Below are positions 1 through 12,900 of a stretch of 64,000 bases of DNA, one piece after another. The notes below the pieces were generated by a model. The model searched no databases. It was given only the letters and a program-made list of their open reading frames with translations, and was not told the origin of the DNA. The position numbers were made by a program, and so were the translations under genes. This DNA is from Trema orientale (Eukaryota > Streptophyta > Magnoliopsida > Rosales > Cannabaceae), in NCBI GenBank assembly GCA_002914845.1, contig JXTC01000062.1:209495-273494 (forward strand), written 5' to 3'. Position 1 is the stretch's first letter. Each line of letters begins with the position of its first letter.

Positions 1-588
1 TTTTTAATCCACATACTAGGCTACCAATATGAAATACTAAAAAGGAAAACCAGATATTCTTCTCTGTAAAGAATTACAACGCTCAAGGATGATAAATTAA
101 GTATTTTATTAATCTTTTGCCAAACAATATGCAACCAATCAATAAAAATAAAGGAAATTTTAAAGCCGCCAAATGTGGAATACACAATACCTTCAGAGAT
201 GGAACAATTTCACAGCTTTAAAGTTGGAGTTAAAATGCACTGGTGGTGTAAATTGGAGGAAATCAAACACATTGTACATTAAGGGGGGAAAAAATGCCAA
301 GTACAATAAATTTCCACTTCATTTTGTTTACACCCAATGCAGCAACTAAGTTGTTATGCCATTTGGATCACGCACAAAGTCAATCTTGTAAAAGGGTTCT
401 ATGGTAAACTTCACTAGATGTGTTAGTGCCCCGTAAAGTTACTAGAACATTATATACTTAATAAAAAGTAACAGAAGTCGGCATCGTGAACTCTAGAAAT
501 AAAGCTAATTTTCTAGTAAGCTGACGAGATTTGAAGTCATATTACAATAAGGGGGTCAACATTATAACAAGTGTAAAACAACACTTAC

Positions 589-797
589 AGATGGAAAAAC
601 TGCCTTGGGTGCATCTTCACCAGCATAACCAGCTTTGCATGTGTGAGAACCCAAATCAATTACAATAGCCGAGACCTCATCTGCAACCCAGAAAAACCCA
701 CAGTACATTTTTATTTTTTTTTTTTTTTAAAAAAAAAAAAGGGAAGCAGTTGAAAAAACTTAAGCTGAGAATTAATGTACTCACCTCCTCCGTACAT
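589..797 (-). CDS. ARP4: Actin-related protein 4 (ARP4), 5' end only (exons 1-2)
   Basis: Nuclear actin-related protein, known as a shared subunit of the plant SWR1, INO80 and NuA4 chromatin complexes, where it binds nucleosomes and helps exchange H2A.Z and acetylate histones. Exon 1 is 797-785 and encodes MYGG plus one base. Exon 2 is 680-589. Together they give 35 in-frame codons, beginning [20 protein letters not shown] and ending ...KAVFPS. The [17 protein letters not shown] stretch is the actin-fold phosphate-1 loop in its ARP4 form (conventional actin has DNGSGMCKAGFAGDDAP). Introns are GT-AG: donor 784/783, acceptor 682/681, next donor 588/587. Positions 1-588 hold no recognisable exon and look like part of intron 2. 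The gene continues leftward out of the window, so nothing can be said about the rest. An acceptor at 811-810 just upstream of the ATG suggests a 5'UTR intron. Confidence 0.9.
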
Positions 798-1361
798 GTT
801 TGAAGGTTTCTAAGAGAGAACGAGAAAAATGTCAGGGGAAAACTGCAAAAGGTACCGAAAATTAAACAATTTTTTTTTTTTCAAAATTTCCACTGAAAAT
901 TGAGAAAAATTTCAAGCTTTGCAGTGAAAAAAGTTACAAGTACAAAATGCTTAATAATTAGTTTCACCAAGAAAAAAAAAAGACCTTTTTTTAACACGCC
1001 CACAAATTTACGAAAGAAAAGAAACCCTTGCAGAAGTTAAAACAGAAATTAATTTAACTATTTCTTCTTTTTTTTTAACAATTTTGACCTGGGTAGAAAT
1101 CAGAACCCTAAAATCCCATAACGAGGAAAACCCAAAATCAAAACCCTAATAAAAGACAAATATATATATATGTATGTAAGTAAGTAGAAAAGAAGAAATG
1201 CATACAATACGGTAAGAGAGCAGTGAAGGAGTTAGTTTGGTGGGTTCTTCAAACTCAAGTTTGGGCAAATTGCATATCGATGAAGAAGAAGAAGAAGAAA
1301 GAAGCAGCAACCAGAGAGGGAGTGAAGTGAGAGGGAAAGAGGGGTTTTTTGAGTTTAGACA
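798..1361 (-). promoter_or_regulatory. ARP4 5' leader with probable UTR intron and telo-box motifs
   Basis: Reading leftward, 809-798 is the last leader exon after an acceptor (CTCTCTTAG) at 811-810. A plausible donor (GTATTG) is at 1210. Between them the sequence is T-rich on the minus strand, as plant introns are. AAACCCTAA-type telo-boxes occur at about 1141-1149 and a related AACCCTAAA at about 1111, typical of housekeeping and chromatin or translation genes. 1211-1361 is pyrimidine-rich on the gene strand with a GAA/TTC microsatellite at 1280-1300, which fits a first leader exon. The exact transcription start is not visible. Confidence 0.5.
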
Positions 1362-1610
1362 CCCGCTCACGTACATTACGGGGTTTAAGCGGCGACGTTT
1401 TACCTTTTTTTAATCTTCTTTCTTTTTTTTGGGGGTTAATATCCTATACCTAGGTCCCCAACTTTTCTCCAATGTATCACTTAGGTTCCCGCTCACGTAC
1501 ATTACGGGGTTTAAGCGGCGACGTTTTACCTTTTTTTAATCTCTTTCTTTTTTTTGGGGTTAATATCACCTAGGGTCCCCAACTTTTCTCTAATGTATCA
1601 CTTAGGTTCT
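1362..1610. repeat. 126-bp tandem duplication in the ARP4 upstream region
   Basis: Copy A is 1362-1487 and copy B 1488-1610. Both start CCCGCTCACGTACATTACGG, contain GCGGCGACG and end with the motif ACTTAGGTT. They differ by a few indels in the T runs. The right half of each copy is the terminal sequence of the inverted-repeat element at 1556-4063, so the duplication joins promoter DNA and transposon end. Confidence 0.9.
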
Positions 1611-1960
1611 CAGCCTTTGTTTTGTAGCATTTAACTCCCCAGCTAAATAATTTTTATAACAACTTAGGTCTTTTAACCAATTCCGTCAAAAAGAGCTGTG
1701 AAGTATCACGTGTTGAGCATGTGTTCCCTTTTGTAGGGGTATTTGGTGTACTGTGGACATTTAAAAAAATTATTCAAAACTTTAAAGTAAAAATAACCAA
1801 AAAAAATTTTAATGAATAAACAAATAGTAGTTGTTAATAATCTATACTTATATTAGAAGCGTGGATGGGGCGTTTATTTTTCCTACTCATTTTCATTTCA
1901 GCCGTTCATTTGTTTTTCATCTAAAGGCTGATAATGGGTCTTTTTTTTTTCTTTCTCTGT

Positions 1961-2765
1961 CTCTCCATCTCTTCCACCGTTTCTTCATTTTTTTCTTCTC
2001 TCATAATCGAGTGTCAACAATTCTTACCCTTGCTGCTCACAGACACATGAATTCAGCAACCAAGTAAGCCAATAACTATTTGGGCACACCAATTATCCAC
2101 TAGTGAGTTTTTGGCTTCTTCTTCTCCATTGGATTTTTTTATTTTTTTTTATTTGAGTTCTGATCAGATACCGTTTGATTTGTTTCTAGAAGATAGGTGT
2201 AGATCTAAGATGGGTTTGCTTTGTATCCCAGAATAATTTTTAGGTTTTTCTTTCCTTTTTTTTTTCTCACGGGGAATTTGGTCTCCAAACTCTGTTTCAG
2301 CTGGTGAGTTTGGGTCCGATTTCTAGAAGGTGGAAATACCCAGATAATGAAAATAAATAGTCCTTCTAAACGCATAAAGTAGCCTAAAAATCTTAGTACT
2401 AATTAAATCAAAATAGAAAGAAAGAAATACCCAGTTGAATAATTAGAACAGATAGTCTCTTCCACCGTCTCTCTCTGTCTGTCTCTCCATCTCTTCCACC
2501 GTCTCTTCATTTTTTTCTTCTCTCACAATCGAGTGTCAACTATTCTTACCCTTGCTACTCACAGACACATGAATTTGGCAACCAAGCAAGCCAATAACTA
2601 TTTGGGCACACCAATTATCCACCAGTGAGTTTTTGGCTTCTTTTTCTCCATTGGATTTTTTTATTTTTTTTATTTGAGTTCTGATCAGATACCGTTTGAT
2701 TTGTTTCTAGAAGATAGGTGTAGATCTAAGACGGGTTTGCTTTGTATCCCAAAATAATTTCTAGG
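1961..2765. repeat. Pair of about 284-bp direct repeats inside the 2.5-kb element
   Basis: Copy 1 is 1961-2244 and copy 2 is 2483-2765, offset 522 bp and nearly identical. Shared blocks include CTCTCCATCTCTTCCACC, GAGTGTCAAC, TTGGGCACACCAATTATCCA and GATCAGATACCGTTTGATTT. The pyrimidine-rich start followed by intron-like T-rich sequence resembles a captured 5' leader of a plant gene. A short LTR-like pair is the alternative, but no TG...CA ends or primer site could be seen. Confidence 0.75.
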
Positions 2766-3334
2766 GAGAAGAAAAGTAAAACTACTTAGTGGCTTCTTCC
2801 ATATTTCATGTAATGCAACTTTAGAAAAGGAAAACTAGCGAAAATAGATAAATTCAACATACGAAATCTAGCGAAATTGATTGAATGCTCCATCAAATAG
2901 AAGACGTTGCAATATATGATATATTCAAATAAGGAATATTTTATTTAAAAAAAAAAAGAAACTATAACAACAAATCTTTTTCATAATCCAGAATGAGATG
3001 CAACTCTTGCTTGGATTTTTTTAATTTTTTGGTTTTGTTTGATAAGGGCTTTAAACTCGTTTTCTCTTTAGAAATTTTAATAATATAATTCAAGTGAGAA
3101 AATTGGGATATCTGAGTTTTGTCAAAATGTTTATGACTTATTTCTCCAATTTAGAACTTAATTAAACTGGGTAAAAAGCCCACATCAGAAATCACAAATT
3201 TCTAAGAAAATTCAAGCTTTTACTAAATTTTTAGTTAAAAAAATAATAAAAATAGTGTAATAGAATCAAAACTAAGAAAGTAGAAAAACGCATGACCTAA
3301 TTACTTAGAACAGATATATAATGCGTAAGAAGGC

Positions 3335-3710
3335 ATGAGTAGGGGTGTGCAAACAACTCTTTAACCCAACCAACCTGATTAAAAGGTAACCCAAGTTGAA
3401 TTCGGGCTAATAAATATCAACCTGAAGTTACAATAGTCGGGTTGGACGGCTTTGACAACCCGCCCAATGTAACCCAACCCGACCGAATAAGATTTATTCT
3501 TATTTTTTTAATTTATTTTTAAATATATATTATATAAAAGTCAAAAATTTAGGGAAAATAGTAAAGAAAAAAACTTTAAAATTATACTTATAAACACTAA
3601 GGCGGGTTACAAATTTAAAATTATAAAATTAGGCGAGTTTCGGGCTGTATTTTTGCAGACCGAAATTGATTGGGCGGGTTAACCTGTCCAACCTGACCGA
3701 TGCTCAACTA
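3335..3710. mobile_element. Possible hAT-like MITE nested in the 2.5-kb element
   Basis: The left edge TAGGGGTGTGCAAA resembles hAT-type MITE ends. The interior carries inverted runs of AACCCAACC, GGGTTGG and GGGCGGGTTAACC. The right edge, near GACCGATGCTCA, matches the left only weakly, so the element is old or truncated. Confidence 0.35.
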
Positions 3711-4117
3711 TTATCAGGAACAACTTGAACTTTGGGATATCTCACCAAGTCTTCTTTGCGATTTGATCCAAAAAATGGCGGTAACTATTGTCACCGGTGC
3801 CGGAGATGGGGTCCTTGTTCATGCTAGAGGTTACGGGGTTCAAGGAGAACACATTGCTAGGCTTTCCTTCTTTGTTCTAAATTCCATAACCCCTGGAAGA
3901 TGTTTGCACATAAAAGTTCACGGCTCTTTTTGACAGAAGTGGTTAAAAGGACCAAATTGTTACAAAAACTATTAAGTTAGGGAGTAAAATACTACCAAAA
4001 AAAAAGATTGAGGACCTGAGTGATATATTGGGAAAAGGTTGGGGACCTTAGGTGATATTAATTCTTTTTTTTCCTGAATATAAATATAAATATATATATG
4101 TTTTTTTTCCCGAATAT

Positions 4118-4936
4118 AAATTCGAACACGACACGATTAATACATGTGTAACACGACATGTGTAACACGACACATATAACTCGTTTAATAAATATGTCAT
4201 GTATCATATTATGACATATTTGATAAGATTATTTAAAATTGAGACGATTACTCAAATTTAACACAATTATACATAAATGAATTCAACTAAACACACATAA
4301 TTATATTTAAAATTAATCAAAATCACATTTAAAAATTTAAAATATGAATAAATATGTTACATTTGCGTCGTGTTGACATAATACGAAAATGACCCGTTTA
4401 ATTAAATGTATTATACGAGTCTTTTCTTTGCATAGATAGAGCCAATATAGGCTCAGGGGGCAGTGACCCCTTCATTTTTTTAGAATTATATTTTTCCTCC
4501 TAATTTTATTTCAAAATTTCAGTTTTGTTTTCTATTTGCCCCCTAAATTTCTATAATTATAGTTTTTTCTCACTATTTTTTTAATTTCTGAAAGTTACTT
4601 ATATTATTTTGAAATATTATATTTTGCCTTTATTTTGGATAATTTTTCTTTTAACTCACTTTAAATAGTCTTTTTAATTCTATATTGATCTATGTTAATT
4701 AATGCGCTTCAAAATTAACTAACAAAATTTTAGTGTATGCCCCCCCCTAAGAAAATTTTCTAGCTCCATCACTGATTTTTGAGTTAGACGGGTTGACCCA
4801 AAATCCACCGGCTTATTATTCGTGTTACATATGTTAACCCAAAATTGACACGAAAATTAAATAGGTACTATAAACTCATTTATTTCATGTCATTTTCGAG
4901 TCATATTGCTATGTCGTGTAAAAAATTACTAGCCCT
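4118..4936. mobile_element. MITE of the CGTGTCGTG family, with a second MITE inserted in it
   Basis: The outer element is rich in ACACGACACG, GTGTAACACGAC, GACCCGTTTAATTAAA and GTTGACCCAAAA, and ends near TAGCCCTGTTTT. A relative lies at 22190-22675. It is interrupted at about 4437-4777 by an unrelated element: the left part carries GGCTCAGGGGGCAGTGACCCC and the right part TGCCCCCCCCTAAG followed by CTAGCTCCATCACTGA. That insert matches the family at 23191-23697. Confidence 0.6.
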
Positions 4937-5613
4937 GTTTTAAACTTTCCAACTCCCCTCCCCCGAAAAGAGAAAAAATAAAAATCTCCAACATTATAAT
5001 TTATAGTTGAGCAATGCTATTGATCAAGAAACACTCTCAATTGAGATAAAAAATTTATCCGCATGTATCTCAAAATATTTCATAGTTGCCACTTAACGTA
5101 GTAAAAAACACAGTGCAATCAAAATCATTTAGTGGTTGTTGCATTTATGTCCTCAATCTTTATATATTGGTATGTATATAAACTACTGCATCCGTTGGTC
5201 CTCGAGTAATTATTTTTTTGCCTTATATTTCACTAATACCCGTTTTTTCCATTTTAATATTTTATACCCGCTTTTTAAGCATAGTAAAATACATATGATA
5301 TATATTTACAATTTAAATATGTCTACTGTATATATTATAGATTTTTAGGTATGACTTTTATATTTAAAATATAGATACATTTTATGTATGAAAAACATAT
5401 AATAACTAGAATAAATCTCTTCCACAAAAGGATAAGTATCTATTAAAAAAAAAAATTTTAAACAGGATATCTATGTAAATATGTTGAAAAAAATGGGGTA
5501 TTTACGTACCTTTACCGCTTTACCCAATCCATCTCTGTTCTCAAAAATATGAAAAATGTCCTCTTAAATCAACAAAACAATACAAATTCCACCCTTTGGT
5601 CAAATTTTGTTGC

Positions 5614-5965
5614 GATAATATCACTTTTATACATTGTATTTTGACACTTTGTTCAGTTTGTATATTGTATTTTTGTTATTATCAACATTAACCTTTAAAT
5701 TTAATATATATTACAAATTTATACCTCCACACCAATTTAAAGCAGTTAATTTACCAAGATACCGTTTAAAAAACTGAAAATAAACCATATAGAAACTAAT
5801 CCGAGAATAATTTCTAAACCAACTTGGTAAAATATGCTCTAAATTGATGTAAGGGAATACATTTATAACAAATATTAAATCTAAGGATTAATATTGATAA
5901 TAACCAAAATACAATAAACAATTTAAACAAAATGTCAAAATATGATGTATAAAAGTGATATTATC
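5614..5965. mobile_element. 352-bp foldback MITE
   Basis: The two halves are inverted copies over roughly 160 bp each. The left starts GATAATATCACTTTTATACAT and the right ends with its complement ATGTATAAAAGTGATATTATC. Internal blocks (TTATTATCAACATTAA, CCAATTTAAAGCA, TTTACCAAG) also match in inverse order. A transcript would form a near-complete hairpin. Confidence 0.85.
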
Positions 5966-6706
5966 CCAAATTTGTTTTAATTGACAAAAAGCTATATAAA
6001 CACCAACAATTAACTAAAAAGAAGGAAAAGAAAAACGAAAAATGTTTGATTATTGTTCTGTCAAAATGATGCAGGTCTTTTATAATTAAAATTTCTTTCG
6101 TTGGTTTTGGAAGGGTACCTTTGGCTTTTCACGTGTCAAAATTAGAGGGGGCTGGTGTTCGTGTGGATAAATCTAATGGGAAGAGGATAATTTGATTGCT
6201 CATTTCGCCTGATATTGGGGAATATTTTCCAATTATTCCTTGGGGTTGTATGTGATAGAAATATTGAAAAATTACTATTTTCCTTCACGTAGGATTTTGT
6301 GTTGCCAACTCGGAAAGCAAGGCTTAGAACAAAACAAATTATAATCCATACAGAATGATAACTCTTAAAAATGGTGTTAGAATCTGCATTCAGCAACATT
6401 TTTTCAGATCATCTAACTTCTAATACTTCACAAAACACGCAAATGATGCAACGGTAAAGTAAAAAACCGAGACAATTTGGCGAAGGACACGATGAGAAGA
6501 CGAGAGAAGAGGAAGAAAGAGGAGAAGAGAGAGGAGAGGAGAGAAGAATGGGTAGAAATGGAGAACAAGTAGAGAAATAAAAGACAATAAAGAAGGGGAA
6601 ATCTCAATAATCTGTAATTCATTCACCCATGGTCTACCTACCCCGTAAACACATTTAGGAGACTTGATACTATATAATCCTAAAATGAGAAGATAAGAAC
6701 AAAAAC

Positions 6707-6901
6707 TTAAGGGCGCGTTTGGTATATAATTCAAATCCTATTCTTCAAATTCAGAAACAGCTTTCACGTAGAAAGTTTTTAAGATAAATGTTTTATCCTT
6801 CCAACTTTCTATATAAACATATATCATTTTAATTTTCTATATAAAAACTGTTTCTGTATTTGAAGAATATGACTCAAATCTTGTACCAAACGCGCCCTTA
6901 A
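6707..6901. mobile_element. 195-bp MITE flanked by TTAA in the PSMD5 3' flank
   Basis: Terminal inverted repeats GGGCGCGTTTGGTA and TACCAAACGCGCCC are perfect. TTAA flanks both sides at 6707-6710 and 6898-6901. Subterminal blocks AAACAG and GAAACTG-like sequences are also inverted. The 14-bp ends resemble PIF/Harbinger (Tourist) MITEs, but the only direct repeat at both sides is TTAA, not TWA. It ends 45 bp past the PSMD5 stop codon and so probably lies in the 3'UTR. Confidence 0.85.
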
Positions 6902-6945
6902 CTATCTAATATCTTGTTCCATTTCACAATCTGTAATATAGTAAA

Positions 6946-9900
6946 TCAGAATCTCTCAGCTGTCATGACCACAGGCTGAGTTTCAAGCTTTTTAGCAAGA
7001 TAGGGACCCCTTCTTACAGCTTCATGTACCTGCATACCAAAGACAACCCAATAATAAAGATTAAAGAAAAGATCATGAAATGGAACAAACTACACAAATC
7101 CAGTAACCAGCTATACCAGAGTTAAAAGCAAAATACACAAAAAGTCCTGTTGCATTTTGTACCGATCACGATAGGTTTAATTTCCATAATGTTTTCTTCT
7201 CGTCATATTTGCATGCTTGCTCAGAATTGCCAACACATCCTAGCATAATGCATATGCAAATGCAACCTGGTCGTACATACTATTCTTTTTCAGGGAACAC
7301 AAAATGTTGCCTATTCCAAGAAATGTTTTGTCCTCCCACATTATGATAGCGGGCCAAGTTTGATTTATCATACTCTGGTATAGTTGGGTTACTCCTAGCC
7401 CGTGTTCAACATCTCGTGGCCCCTCTCAAGAAGAGAAAAGAACAATGGAACTAACCTTTTCAGCTATCGCGTCACAATAAGTGTCGCTGATAACTTTACT
7501 CGACAAAATAAGAGCCTTCTGGATTGCCTTGCAACAGTTATGTCTAGCTTCCATACCTAATAGAAATTTGAAACTCATAAATGAAAAATCAGAAATTAAA
7601 CTACGGAAATTCAGAATTGACAGTTATGGAAAAAAGGAAAATAGCAGTCACTTTATCCACATCCAAACAAATCAGAAACTAAGATTTGATGCACCCTGAA
7701 GAAACAAAAAACTTTACAGGAAGGAAAATCGTGAACTATCACAAGTATCTAAATCGAGACACGAACGCGAATGTTTTCTTAACCACAGTATACTATGTTG
7801 CAGAAGAAAATATAAAAAGTGTACGCAGGGAGAGAAAAACAGAGGTATCTAAGCAACACGCTCATTTCATGATTGTACTTTGTAGAAACGTAAAAGATCT
7901 TCCATTGGACTATTCAATGCAACAAAGTTAGCATGCATTCTTCTTATTCATGTTTGGACAAATTCAGACTGCTGGCTGCAAGCCTCAAAAAGATGCCTAG
8001 TTGACAATATTCCAAATGTATAATGAAGCTCCTATTGCAGATTGAGAAGACACCAAAATGAACCATGACGTGTTATATTAGAGGGAAACTAATTTACATA
8101 TTAGAAAATAATACTTGATAAGCTAGAAGTGATATAACTCTTAAGTGCAATTGCTTTGTGTTACAACACCACTTGCAAAAAAAGAAAAAAAAAAAAAAAA
8201 AAAACGATTGCATGGACAGTAAAAAGACCTTTGTGCATAAAAATGACACAGAAGGGCCAAACAACATTTTTTTTTTTAAGATGTGTTAGGACGGTGGCGG
8301 GGGGTTTCATAAGTGAGTTTGTTTAGGTCTGTAAGAAGAGAATTAGCATAAGAGGTCAGAAAATGCTGTTTAGGTCTATAAGAAGAGAATTAGCATAAGA
8401 GGTCAGAAAATGAGTAAAATAATAGGAACATTGTCGATGGGATGCATTTGTCCAAAATGGACTTGCTTGCCAAGGCATTTCTTTAATTAACTACCATACA
8501 TTAAGTGTACATTACAATGAGCAAAATAAATGAATATTGAGAGAAGAAAATAGACCTATTTTTGTGGTCTCAGTATTTGCATCTGTTACTGTATTTATAA
8601 TCTCTTGTTTTGAGCAAATTTCCATCAGGAACCATGGGCGAGCCACCAGCCCAGCAATCATCCTATAAACCTGTAAAAATCGATTATCCACATTAGTTTA
8701 TTTACAGTGGCAACTGTATAATGTAGTTGTGATTATCGAAGCACATTGTCAAAATCCATGGATACATCTACTATGTTTCTGAGCTAAACCATGCTTTTCA
8801 CTTGGTATATCTTTCCAAGAAAATATGGAGGTGTTTAAATTGCTAACAACAATAATAAAAATCAGAGCAGATATTTTAACCAGCTTATTTTTTGTGAGAG
8901 TCATTTAATCAAATTATCAAACAATAATGCTAAAAAGTGAGGGGTTCCTTCCAACATCACTCAAGTAGAGAGAGCAAAGTGTGCGGAGAAAAGATGAGAC
9001 AACAGAAAAGTGAATCATGTCAATTTCTCAAAGTTAAAAACAATAACAACAAGAAAGCTCCAATAAAGTATGGATCCATATGATCATAATGGGTAAAATT
9101 GTGGTTGAATAGAATCGCTTTAAGTGTTTGGGAAAGTGTAAATTGTGGTTGGATAGAATCACCTCAAGTGTTTAGGAAAGTGTTCTTCCAGCTCTACTTT
9201 CTATAAGTTCATATCTACTGTTTAACAAGGGAGAAAAACAAATCTTGCTTTAAAATTTCCAACGAGATATTAAACATGATACTAAGCATAATAAAATATT
9301 GTATCGAGCAAGTCACATATTTCGCACTTTCCACTTGTTTTATTATTTGTTTTCTAATTTTAGAAATTGGATTTATGCTGGGCTTCTTTTTTTTTTTTTT
9401 TTTCATTTCATATCATGGTTAAAACATTAAAAATAAAAATAGGTGAGGTTTACTAATCCTTTCTTATCGAAATCAGAAAATGTTGCCAGGGCACCCCTGG
9501 AACCTCTGTGAACTGCTCAATCAATTACTTCTTCTAGAATGCTAACAAGAAGATTACTTGATTTTCTTCTATTATATTATCCCCATACCCTTCTTTTTTC
9601 CTTCACTGATTTTATTCTTTCTTTCAATGGGTCTCAGAATTCGTATAATTCATATTACAATGAAAGATCATAAGAAATCTAGAAATTAGAATTGTAAGAG
9701 TAAGAGCTGTCCTTCGATCATTTCAGATCGATTAGAATCAGCACAAAATCAAATACAAATAGACGAAGCAAAGAAATAGAATTGAAATACATAGTATTTA
9801 AAATTCTCACCGCCAGACGAATTTCTGAATCCTGACGAAGAACAGATAGAACAAAGCCCTGCCAAATTGCACCAGAAAAGTTGTAAATATTTTAGAGATT

Positions 9901-12900
9901 TTTAGAAAGTAATGAATGGGAAGGAACACAAAAAAGTACATAGACTTGAAACAAATTTGTGCAGAGGGAAAGAAAAAGTTGAATGAGCCCAAACCTCAGC
10001 AATCAAATTGCAACATAAGATTTAGATTATGTTAAATAAAATTCCCACATTCTAAGAACCATGTCCATTTTCCTTTTTTGCATACAAGAATATTAAATTC
10101 ACTCCTGACGCAGAACACTGGGGGAAAAAAAGATGAGATAATCACTCACTGATGGTGTCAGTTTCGAAGTCTTGGACAATGTTTCATAAATTAATCGCCT
10201 TAGGCTTTCTTCTGCATTATTATTCAGGATCATGGTGTTCTCCATGCGAGTTTCTCCAGAGATGTTCCCAAGGGCATGCAAACCAGCCTGTATTTGCCAC
10301 TTGGCAGAAAAGGCTATCACATATATGTTCAACAGATGAAAGTTGAGGAAGTAGTTTTTTTCCCCCCCTTTTTTCAGTCTTTTTTTCTTTATAGGGAAGT
10401 ACAAAAGTACTTACAATACAAACAGAAACAGCCACCCTACACTGGAAAAGAAAAGAAAACGACATACTCCAGGTTTTATGTTACAAATTTTTCTTCTTTG
10501 GTTAATAAGAAAGCAAATGGATAATAATTTAGGGAATGAGGCAAATAGCTAATCTGTGGCACATCTTTGAATTCGCATCATCTCCATAATACCCACTTGA
10601 TTTTAGATTTTTATCTAAGAGACACTCATCTTTGACCAATGACCACTATGTTCTCAAATCCCTTTCTATTTCCTTACTGACAACGAGGACTCTACATTAT
10701 CACATTTAATTTAATATCTCCAAATTCCTTCAATGAAGCACCCACAATGAAACTCCAATTTTAGTGGGAACAAAAGAATTCCAAATACACTTAATTTCTA
10801 TCTTAATTAATTATTTTCATAGAAAAAATACAACATCCGAGCTCAACGTTGTCCATGACTACATAATAGTATGACTCACGCTCTCTAAGGGAGCAGAAAA
10901 AGTGAATAAACAAAAAGTAAGGTGAAAGGTTTTGGGCACTCACAAGCTGTTTACCACGTCCGTGCTGATCAAAGGCAGCATCAATAACATGCCTTGCAAT
11001 AGGGGGAGAACTTGATAGTAGCAATTCTGCTCCTTGGATGGCTAAAGCATATGAAATTGAACGCAGCCTTTTAGCTTTTGAATTGAAGCAGTGACAAACA
11101 GATTTACGGGAAGTACGAAGCTAACATTTCTTAAATTAAGTATGTATTGGGTGTTGTCACATTTTCAAGGCATATTCTCCACATTCTAAAGAAGGCATGT
11201 CTATGTGATCACTCGCAAACATCTTTTGACTCGAAAACAGAGAAGAACTCTCTTAAATTCTAAAACTCCTTCAGCCTTGAATCCTCATGATAGCAAACCG
11301 TAAAACTCTATCATACCAACAATCACCGGAAGTGTCCCATCTATTAGGGTTTAAACCAGTCCTACTGTTCTCATCTCTATATGAAACCTAGTTTAGGAAA
11401 AGTAAAGCTAATTCAAACTCGATATATATATATATATGGTCGATGGCAATAAACAAGTTTCATATGATACAAGTCATTTCCCCAGGCCAAGTGGCTGGCA
11501 AACTTACAAGACCCTATTTGACCGAGTGCTTCAAGAGCTGCTTCAAATTCATCTGCATCTGCAGTTTCCGCGGAATCGAGTACTCTATCTATCGCTGATA
11601 TTACAGTTTGAACGCCTGGATTTGAAATAAAGACTATAAACCAATAAAATCACAAATTTATTCAAGAATAGCAATCATATTAATCATATATTTTAAAATG
11701 TAAAAAGTTAAAAATTAAGACTCAAAAAAAATTAACAAATTAAAAAATTACTCAAAACTGAGCATCCTTAGATACTTTTGTGGACCTAACATTTTATCTA
11801 TCATCAGATTCACTACAAGTCAAAAAGAAAATTATTTATCGTTAAGGGTTAAATCAATATTCAGAACAAGGAATTTGCATAAGCAATATAAATATAGCAA
11901 AGCTCAGCAGGTCACAGCATTTATTATCCAGAGTGTGATATAGCCTGCAAGCAATCCAACTGATTTAGAAATTATGGCCTACACATATATGCCCTAACCT
12001 AATAGTGGACCACGGTGAAAAACTACAAAAAGTGATGCTGAAAAGATTTTACTTGACCAACGAAGATCAGAGGACATGTATGAACAATTGCAAGAGGTTG
12101 AAATGTGCGAATTACACATGTTCCAAGCAATAAGCAACTAGGCTGCAATGTAATCTTATACTCGGAAGAAAAACCAAATACTTCGGCAAGGCAAGGCAAG
12201 GCAGGTTTTGAATGCAAAGGAAACAAGGTAGTTTCTCACTTCAATGGGGTGATCAATGGCATGACAGACAAAACCTACATATGACTCAGATCCACCAAAA
12301 AAAAATAAATAAATAAATAAAAATAAAAATAAAAAAAGAAGAGTTCTTGTAAGAATAGTGAATTATGACATTATTAGTATTTTGGTTGCTACTCTTTAGG
12401 AGATTATCTCAAGGGAATCATTTATGATATCAAGGGTCAAAGGATCGCTCTGAAGCTCAAGGTACTTTCATGTGGGGCAAACAAATCCCACATGTGGTGC
12501 TCATGAGGTGGTGGAAGATTTTGGCCCACAGGGAATGGTTGGTTTTCAAGATTAATTTCGAGAAGGCTTACGATCATATGGGGAATGGTCTTTGAATTTT
12601 GTATGAGAAAAAGAAAGGCTTTGGTTGTAAATGGATAATCTGGTTACAAGGTTTTCCTCTTCTGTATCCTTCTTAGTTATGAGCAACAGAAAGGCTAAGA
12701 GGAATATTTCGAGGCTCAAGGGCTTAAGCAAGAAGTCATTTTGCCTCCTAATATGTTCACTTTAGTGGTTGAAATTTTAGGGAGGGTGGTGCACAAGGCC
12801 AACGAGTTTTCAATATCTAAAGGTTTGGAGGTTGGGAGGGATAAAGTTACCATTTCTCATCTATAATTTGAGAATGATACTTTATTATTTTCTTAACCGA

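Larger units (their letters stand above)
1556..4063. mobile_element. 2.5-kb non-autonomous Mutator-like element with long TIRs
   Basis: The left arm, about 1556-1705, and the right arm, about 3915-4063, are inverted copies of each other over about 150 bp. Both begin TTAATATCACC and share blocks such as CCCCAAC and GTCAAAAAGAGC. A possible 9-bp target duplication, C followed by eight Ts, flanks it at 1547-1555 and 4064-4072, but it is low in complexity. Long arms with a 9-bp duplication fit Mutator-like elements. No transposase reading frame is present. The interior holds a 284-bp direct repeat and a possible nested MITE. Confidence 0.75.

Noticed and set aside
1..588. Further ARP4 exons
   Set aside because: Searched on the minus strand for the expected VVGAVD continuation with an AG acceptor; none found, so this is intron.
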